Shown: piece by piece, positions 59,478-64,000 of the stretch
How positions within the stretch are numbered: position 1 is the stretch's first letter
How the letters are laid out: each line of letters starts with the position of its first letter
Assembly (NCBI GenBank): GCA_001885315.1
Contig: MLPZ01000015.1
Coordinates: forward strand, 1-64,000
Direction of reading: 5' to 3'
From: Treponema sp. CETP13
GTDB lineage: Bacteria > Spirochaetota > Spirochaetia > Treponematales > Treponemataceae
Length of the DNA stretch: 64,000 nucleotides
The notes under the pieces: model-generated
What the model saw: the letters and a program-made list of their open reading frames with translations, nothing else
Told to the model about the DNA's origin: nothing
Databases searched by the model: none
Made by a program: the position numbers and the translations under genes

Positions 59478-61553
59478 TTACACCTTAAATAAATCAATTT
59501 CTTTACCTATGCCTAAAATTGATTTGTTTACTTCATGAGAAATATCTTTTAAACGGGTACTGGCATTTTTAATATTTTCTGTATCATCTTCCATTTGTTG
59601 CATCAATTCTTTTATTGCAAGACTGCTTTCTTGCAATAACTGCATAGCTTTTAATATCGATTTATTCCCTTCAGCCATTTCTACAGAAGCATTTTTTACT
59701 TCTGAACTACTATTGTTCATAGCCTCTAATGATTCTAAAATTTGTTTAGAACCAGATTGCTGTTCATCCATTGCAGACTTTATTTGATGTACAAGAGTAT
59801 CGGTTAATTCAATACCTTCAGAAACCATAGAAAATGATCCCTCAGATTCTGCAGATGAACTTACAACAGTTTTAATACGATCTTGAATATTTTTTAATTC
59901 AGTACTTATAGATTTTGATTGTGTTGCAGAATCTTCTGCAAGTTTTCTAATCTCGTCAGCAACAACAGAAAAACCTTTTCCTGCCTCCCCTGCATGTGCT
60001 GCTTCAATTGCGGCATTCATTGCTAAAAGATTTGTTTGAGAGGAAATCTTTTCAATAATTTTATTTGCTTCAACTAACATACCAGACTCTTCTGCAATTT
60101 GATTAATTTGCTGATTTACAAGTGTTTGTTTATCAATTCCAGTACGGGTATTTGTTTCTAGTTTTTGAAATTCTTCTGTCATCTTATCTATAGATTTATC
60201 CACAGATGAAACATTCCCAATTAGCTCTTCTACTGCTGCTGAGGCTTGCGTAACTGCCGCTACCTGATTTTGGACCATATTATCAAAAGAGTTTATGTTT
60301 TGGGAGGTTTGAGCGACAGCACTAGCAGTTTCCTCTATACTTGCAGCTTGGTCATCAATTTTTTGTTTTACTCCAATAATATTATTACTAATTTGAAGAA
60401 CAGCAGTTCCTGTTTCATCAATATCTTGTTGCAATTCTGTATTTACTTTTTCGAGAGTATCTTTTGTTTTTTTTATATTTGTAACAATCGATTGCAGTTT
60501 TTTAATAAATGCATTAAATGCATCAACTAAATGCCCAAATTCATCACCCCGAATAAGTTCTATACTTTTGGTTAAATCAGCATCACCACTGCCGACTTCG
60601 GTAATAGAATTTTCAACATTTTTTACAATTTTTATAATACCACGTAAAATAAAAAAAACTATAACTAAAATCACAATAGCAATCGAACAACTAAATAAAA
60701 TAAAAAAAATACGAATACTATCTGCTGTTTGTTGAATTTCGTTTGTAGGAACAAAAATGCAAGAAACCCAACCTGGAGTACCTTCAATAGAGTCCCAAAC
60801 GACAAGGCCATCTCCTAGTTCTTTATTATCGATAAATTGTGCCCCTTTTTCCGCTGACACTAAATTATTTGCCAGCGTTTCATCACTATAAAGCCTACTT
60901 AATTCAAGTTCACTGTTTGGGGCAGCAATAATAGTTCCTGTCCCGCCTATAATAAACATATACCCGTTTTTTCCAACAATAGTTTGTTTTGTTAAATCTC
61001 TTATTGGATCTAAACCAATCATTGCGGTAAAAAATCCAAATGTATTATTTGATTTATCTATTGCTGCACGAACAACAGGGATTACTATGTTATTTGAAGT
61101 CCGAGATACTAGTATGTCACCAACATACTGCTTTTTCCCGTCTTGTAAGATAGCTTTATAATAATCACGATCGAGGATTCCACCTGTTGAACCCACTAAT
61201 CCAGTATCACGATAGGTTGTACCATCTTTTCCGCAAAAGAACATATAATCGTAGGTTGGATTTCTTATTTCTGAATGATTTTGTAGCCACTCAATCACCT
61301 TAGTTTCATCTCCGGTTTTTACAGCATCAGATGAAGTATACACACGTAAATCAGCACTATACGTTTCGAGCCATTGAGTAACATTTTTTGCAGTTTGAGT
61401 TGCAATACTTTGTGATTGATTTATATACATCTTAGAAATAGCCGGTCGTATAATTTGCATTGTACCAATTATTAATGTTGTAAATAAAGCTATTATTACA
61501 CAACCAACTAATAAGCCTGATTTTAACAAAACACTCATTTTTTTTATTTTCAT
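59478..61553 (-). CDS. Methyl-accepting chemotaxis protein with Cache sensor
   Basis: A 691-residue chemoreceptor. TM1 is at residues ~10-32; a periplasmic dCache-type sensor (~40-275) includes [18 protein letters not shown] and [18 protein letters not shown]2 is at ~282-305; HAMP follows; the C-terminal signalling coil has the strictly conserved tip [35 protein letters not shown]. No CheR-tethering pentapeptide is seen at the C-terminus. Its ligand is unknown; being upstream of the pyrimidine locus on the same strand hints at a related nutrient, but it is a separate transcription unit. Confidence 0.95.
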   Translation of the reverse strand: MKIKKMSVLLKSGLLVGCVIIALFTTLIIGTMQIIRPAISKMYINQSQSIATQTAKNVTQWLETYSADLRVYTSSDAVKTGDETKVIEWLQNHSEIRNPTYDYMFFCGKDGTTYRDTGLVGSTGGILDRDYYKAILQDGKKQYVGDILVSRTSNNIVIPVVRAAIDKSNNTFGFFTAMIGLDPIRDLTKQTIVGKNGYMFIIGGTGTIIAAPNSELELSRLYSDETLANNLVSAEKGAQFIDNKELGDGLVVWDSIEGTPGWVSCIFVPTNEIQQTADSIRIFFILFSCSIAIVILVIVFFILRGIIKIVKNVENSITEVGSGDADLTKSIELIRGDEFGHLVDAFNAFIKKLQSIVTNIKKTKDTLEKVNTELQQDIDETGTAVLQISNNIIGVKQKIDDQAASIEETASAVAQTSQNINSFDNMVQNQVAAVTQASAAVEELIGNVSSVDKSIDKMTEEFQKLETNTRTGIDKQTLVNQQINQIAEESGMLVEANKIIEKISSQTNLLAMNAAIEAAHAGEAGKGFSVVADEIRKLAEDSATQSKSISTELKNIQDRIKTVVSSSAESEGSFSMVSEGIELTDTLVHQIKSAMDEQQSGSKQILESLEAMNNSSSEVKNASVEMAEGNKSILKAMQLLQESSLAIKELMQQMEDDTENIKNASTRLKDISHEVNKSILGIGKEIDLFKV

Positions 61554-61722
61554 ATAACTCCCCTAAGATGTTTTTGCACACGTATCTAATAGCCGATAAT
61601 ATACAAACCTATTTGGAGCAATATTAATAATATAAATAAAGTAATAATATTAAATTCTTTAGAATAAAGTCTGTATTGGGTTTAAGCAGAGTAAGTAGTA
61701 AATTTAGTAAATTAGTTACATG

Positions 61723-61754
61723 ATCTAAACTTTATGTATATATATAGTTTAGAT
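61723..61754. promoter_or_regulatory. 9-base inverted repeat over the likely chemoreceptor promoter
   Basis: ATCTAAACT and AGTTTAGAT are perfect arms 14 bases apart. The right arm coincides with the -10 region of the minus-strand TTGACA promoter at 61746-61774. It could be an operator or a chance AT-rich repeat. Confidence 0.45.
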
Positions 61755-61774
61755 TTAGATAACAATTCTGTCAA
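61746..61774 (-). promoter_or_regulatory. Possible promoter for the chemoreceptor gene
   Basis: On the minus strand TTGACA and TAAACT are separated by 17 bases, about 190 bases before the start codon. The remaining 418-base gap between the divergent genes is AT-rich and holds only the listed sites. Confidence 0.45.
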
Positions 61775-61886
61775 GTTAAGACTCACCAGCTAACCTTCAA
61801 ACATACTTTAATGTTCAAGCCCACTTATATGTACTAACACAAGAATAAACATCAGCTTTTTAAAACTATTATTACACTCTTTTATA

Positions 61887-61914
61887 TTGACTAATCTCAA
61901 TATATCTATATATT
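61887..61914 (+). promoter_or_regulatory. Likely promoter of the MFS transporter gene
   Basis: TTGACT and TATATT are separated by 16 bases. The expected transcript starts near 61921, at the edge of the palindrome described next. Confidence 0.5.
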
Positions 61915-61921
61915 TATGTAA

Positions 61922-61943
61922 CACATCAAAAATATTTGATGTG
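61922..61943. promoter_or_regulatory. Operator-like palindrome at the MFS transcription start
   Basis: CACATCAAA and TTTGATGTG are perfect 9-base arms with a four-base centre. Position at +1 suits a repressor, as is common for drug-exporter genes. No regulator gene lies adjacent within the window. Confidence 0.6.
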
Positions 61944-61987
61944 AAAAACTGGATTATTTTTATTCACAGACTTTAGGAGACTTAACT

Positions 61988-63166
61988 TTGAAAAATAAAA
62001 ACCGCATGATAACAGTGCTGGGATTAATGGCCTTTTTGGCAAATGGCGACAATTATGCAGCAGCCCCGCTTTTAATTAATATATCAAAAGATCTAAATCT
62101 TACAATTAGTGCGGCCGCACTCTCCGTTACCGCATACATGCTTGCATTTGGAGTATTCACTTTACTTTTTGGGCCTTTATCTGACAGATATGGCAAAGTA
62201 AAAATTATTAATATTGCAGCACTTGGAACAGCTATTTTTAGCATACTCGGTACATTTGCTTTTAATTTACCCTCTCTTATATTTTTTAGAGCAATGAATG
62301 GTGCTTTTGGGGCAGGAATCTTTCCTGTTACTATAGCCTTTATAGGACAGAGCTTTGAAGCTAAAAATCGTCATAAAGCCATTGCCAGTTTAATGGGACT
62401 CATGTTTTTAGGAGCAGCTACAGCCACTGCAATTGGCGGATTTCTCTCGTATTTTGGATCTTGGAGAATGGTGTACATGACCTACGGTATTAGTGAATTA
62501 ATAGTTGCTATTATTATGCTTAAAATGTTAGAACGCGACACACCACAAAATACTACATTGCATTTGATTAAAGCATATAAAGACCCATTTACAAATTTTA
62601 ATTTTTTGCGCCTTGTAATAACAATTTTCTTTGTTGGATTTTGTGTTTTTGGAACATTTACCTATTCAGGTAAATTATTAAAAGAAATTACTGGCTATAA
62701 CATTCTTGCAGTTGGGCTTATTTTATCTCTTTTTGGAGTAGGAACAGTAGTTGGTAGTAAGATTGCACCAAAATTAAAACCAAAATTAAAACATGGCTTT
62801 TTAGTCTTGGCAGGTTTGATTGGCTTAATTTCTCTTTTAACACTTTCTATTACCCAAAATGTATGGATACTATCTATAGGACTTATTGGATTTGGACTTG
62901 CTTTTATTTTTTTGCAATCAACACTCGTTTCGACTGCACAAGAAATGCTTCCAAAAGCCAGGGGAACGGCTATGTCACTTGCATCTTTTAATATGTTTGT
63001 AGGAGGAGCTGTAGGGACAAGTTTTAATGGGTATCTAATAAAAACATATCCAGTTTCAACAATATTTCGGAATGCATCAATCATCATTTTAATAGTTAGC
63101 ATCATTGCAGCTTTCTTTGTAACACGTTTTGAAAATCATGCTAAAAATAGCAACCAATTAGGTTAA
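61988..63166 (+). CDS. MFS transporter, drug exporter-like
   Basis: A 392-residue transporter with twelve spans. The loop 2-3 motif GPLSDRYGKVKI is clear, and motif C-like glycine-rich segments (ATATAIGGFLSYFGSWRMVYM) point to the drug:H+ antiporter family. The start is TTG, with AGGAGA seven bases before it; no ATG lies nearby. Expression seems controlled by an operator-like palindrome. It is followed 20 bases later by an arsenite-exporter gene. Confidence 0.88.
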   Translation: MKNKNRMITVLGLMAFLANGDNYAAAPLLINISKDLNLTISAAALSVTAYMLAFGVFTLLFGPLSDRYGKVKIINIAALGTAIFSILGTFAFNLPSLIFFRAMNGAFGAGIFPVTIAFIGQSFEAKNRHKAIASLMGLMFLGAATATAIGGFLSYFGSWRMVYMTYGISELIVAIIMLKMLERDTPQNTTLHLIKAYKDPFTNFNFLRLVITIFFVGFCVFGTFTYSGKLLKEITGYNILAVGLILSLFGVGTVVGSKIAPKLKPKLKHGFLVLAGLIGLISLLTLSITQNVWILSIGLIGFGLAFIFLQSTLVSTAQEMLPKARGTAMSLASFNMFVGGAVGTSFNGYLIKTYPVSTIFRNASIIILIVSIIAAFFVTRFENHAKNSNQLG

Positions 63167-63186
63167 TTTTTTGGAGAGCCACAAAT

Positions 63187-64000
63187 ATGAGTAACGAAAA
63201 AAAAAAAGGGATATCTTTTTTTGAAAAATATCTATCTATATGGGTTTTATTATGCATGGGAATTGGCATTTTAATAGGTAAATTTATTCCACAAATTCCT
63301 CAAACACTCGGAAAATTTGAATATGCAAATGTTTCTATTCCAATTGCAATATTAATTTGGATAATGATTTATCCAATGATGATGAAAGTCGATTTTAAAA
63401 GTGTTAAAGACATAGGTAAAAATCCCAAAGGGCTTTTTGTTACTTGGGTAACAAACTGGCTAATTAAACCTTTTACAATGTTTGGTATTGCAAGTCTTTT
63501 CTTCTTTGTAATTTTTAAAAACCTTATCCCTTCAAATATTGCAAAAGAATATTTAGCAGGTGCTGTTTTATTGGGTGCTGCACCTTGTACTGCAATGGTC
63601 TTTGTATGGAGCCATCTCACAAAAGGAAAGCCTGCATACACTGTTGTACAAGTCGCAACCAACGATTTAATTATTTTAGTAGCCTTTACTCCTATTGTAG
63701 CCTTTTTATTAGGAGCCGGAGGAGTATCAATTCCATGGGACACTTTAATTTTGTCAGTAATATTATTTGTAGTAATTCCATTAACTGCTGGTATCCTATC
63801 AAGAATAATAATTTCTAATAAAAAAGGAATTAAATATTTTGAAGAATCATTTATTCCTAAATTTAATAATATAACAACAATTGGGCTGCTACTAACACTC
63901 ATAATTATATTCTCTTTTCAAGGTAACGTAATTATTAATAATCCTTTACACATACTTTTAATTGCAATACCACTAACAATTCAAACTTTTTTAATATTTT
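63187..64000 (+). CDS. ACR3-family arsenite efflux permease, 3' end outside the window
   Basis: The first 271 residues of a bile-acid:sodium symporter-fold permease. Family-specific parts are VSIPIAILIWIMIYPMMMKVDF and AKEYLAGAVLLGAAPCTAMVFVWSHL, which contains the essential Cys of ACR3 proteins. TKGKPAYTVVQVATNDLIILVAF follows. It extrudes arsenite. GGAGAG lies ten bases before the ATG. Probably co-transcribed with the MFS gene; no ArsR or ArsC gene is visible here. Confidence 0.92.
   Translation, partial: MSNEKKKGISFFEKYLSIWVLLCMGIGILIGKFIPQIPQTLGKFEYANVSIPIAILIWIMIYPMMMKVDFKSVKDIGKNPKGLFVTWVTNWLIKPFTMFGIASLFFFVIFKNLIPSNIAKEYLAGAVLLGAAPCTAMVFVWSHLTKGKPAYTVVQVATNDLIILVAFTPIVAFLLGAGGVSIPWDTLILSVILFVVIPLTAGILSRIIISNKKGIKYFEESFIPKFNNITTIGLLLTLIIIFSFQGNVIINNPLHILLIAIPLTIQTFLIF

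Noticed and set aside
61592-61599. GCCGATAA, resembling a flagellar sigma-28 -10 box near the chemoreceptor gene
   Set aside because: It is on the plus strand, pointing away from the chemoreceptor, and has no TAAA box at the right distance.

Overview
This is an AT-rich (roughly one-third GC) stretch of a Gram-negative, motile, anaerobic chromosome. A spirochaete close to Treponema is the best guess. The basis is: many diderm lipoproteins (lipobox Cys), a beta-barrel outer-membrane protein, a Cache-type chemoreceptor, a PyrK-PyrD fusion, a monomeric isocitrate dehydrogenase, an NfnAB-type bifurcating pair and anaerobic radical-SAM chemistry. The assignment comes from gene content only. No rRNA, tRNA or CRISPR array was recognised.

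Layout. 1-1069: an IS3-family element cut by the window edge; a second same-orientation, nearly identical copy lies at 37779-39031. 1.2-2.4 kb: two small membrane/envelope genes. 2.4-6.1 kb (-): a lysine 2,3-aminomutase-like radical SAM enzyme, two ATP-grasp ligases and a GNAT acetyltransferase, a compact cassette that looks biosynthetic. 6.3-9.4 kb (-): a polar amino-acid ABC importer. 9.6-11.5 kb (-): a decayed ferredoxin / haem-membrane / flavoprotein redox cluster carrying frameshifts and a deletion junction. 11.7-14.6 kb (-): rhodanese, ferritin, TetR regulator and rRNA methyltransferase. 14.7-16.3 kb: a TPR-GGDEF diguanylate cyclase. 16.3-19.1 kb (-): pyrimidine synthesis (PyrK-PyrD fusion, PyrF). 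19.2-26.8 kb: a lipoprotein, then a TrpXYZ-like ABC transporter whose binding-protein gene is separated from its permease and ATPase genes by an M15 peptidase and isocitrate dehydrogenase on the other strand. 26.9-33.4 kb: ClC channel, Kef-like antiporter, pseudouridine synthase, ASCH protein, hydrolase, epimerase. 33.6-36 kb (-): NfnAB-like pair. 36.1-37.5 kb: HAD phosphatase and bicupin. 37.6-40.1 kb: the second IS copy sits between two gene remnants. 40.1-45.4 kb (-): gnd, zwf, cyclase and a GH5 glycosidase. 45.6-47.1 kb: flavodoxin-like reductase and PfkB sugar kinase. 47.2-59.2 kb (-): a complete reductive pyrimidine degradation locus. 59.5-61.6 kb (-): chemoreceptor. 62-64 kb: MFS exporter and an ACR3-type arsenite exporter cut by the window end.

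The most notable region is 47.2-59.3 kb. An NMT1/THI5-type ABC importer is followed by dihydropyrimidinase, dihydropyrimidine dehydrogenase (PreA), an unknown 136-residue protein, a ureidopropionase-like amidohydrolase, a class III aminotransferase, a PucR regulator and an iron alcohol dehydrogenase. Together these can take uracil/thymine to 3-hydroxypropionate-type products with release of ammonia. Two features stand out. The binding protein is a circular permutation of the NMT1 fold: the usual N-terminal ~90 residues sit at the C-terminus. The first gene is preceded by a leader with two consecutive hairpin-plus-U-tract structures, one resembling a small two-stem aptamer. PreA also lacks a PreT partner and instead carries a short Cys-rich N-terminal domain, so its electron donor is unknown.

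Three single-base contractions of G/C tracts break frames in the two decayed loci (9.6-11.5 kb and 39.0-40.1 kb). They could be real pseudogenisation or sequencing error.
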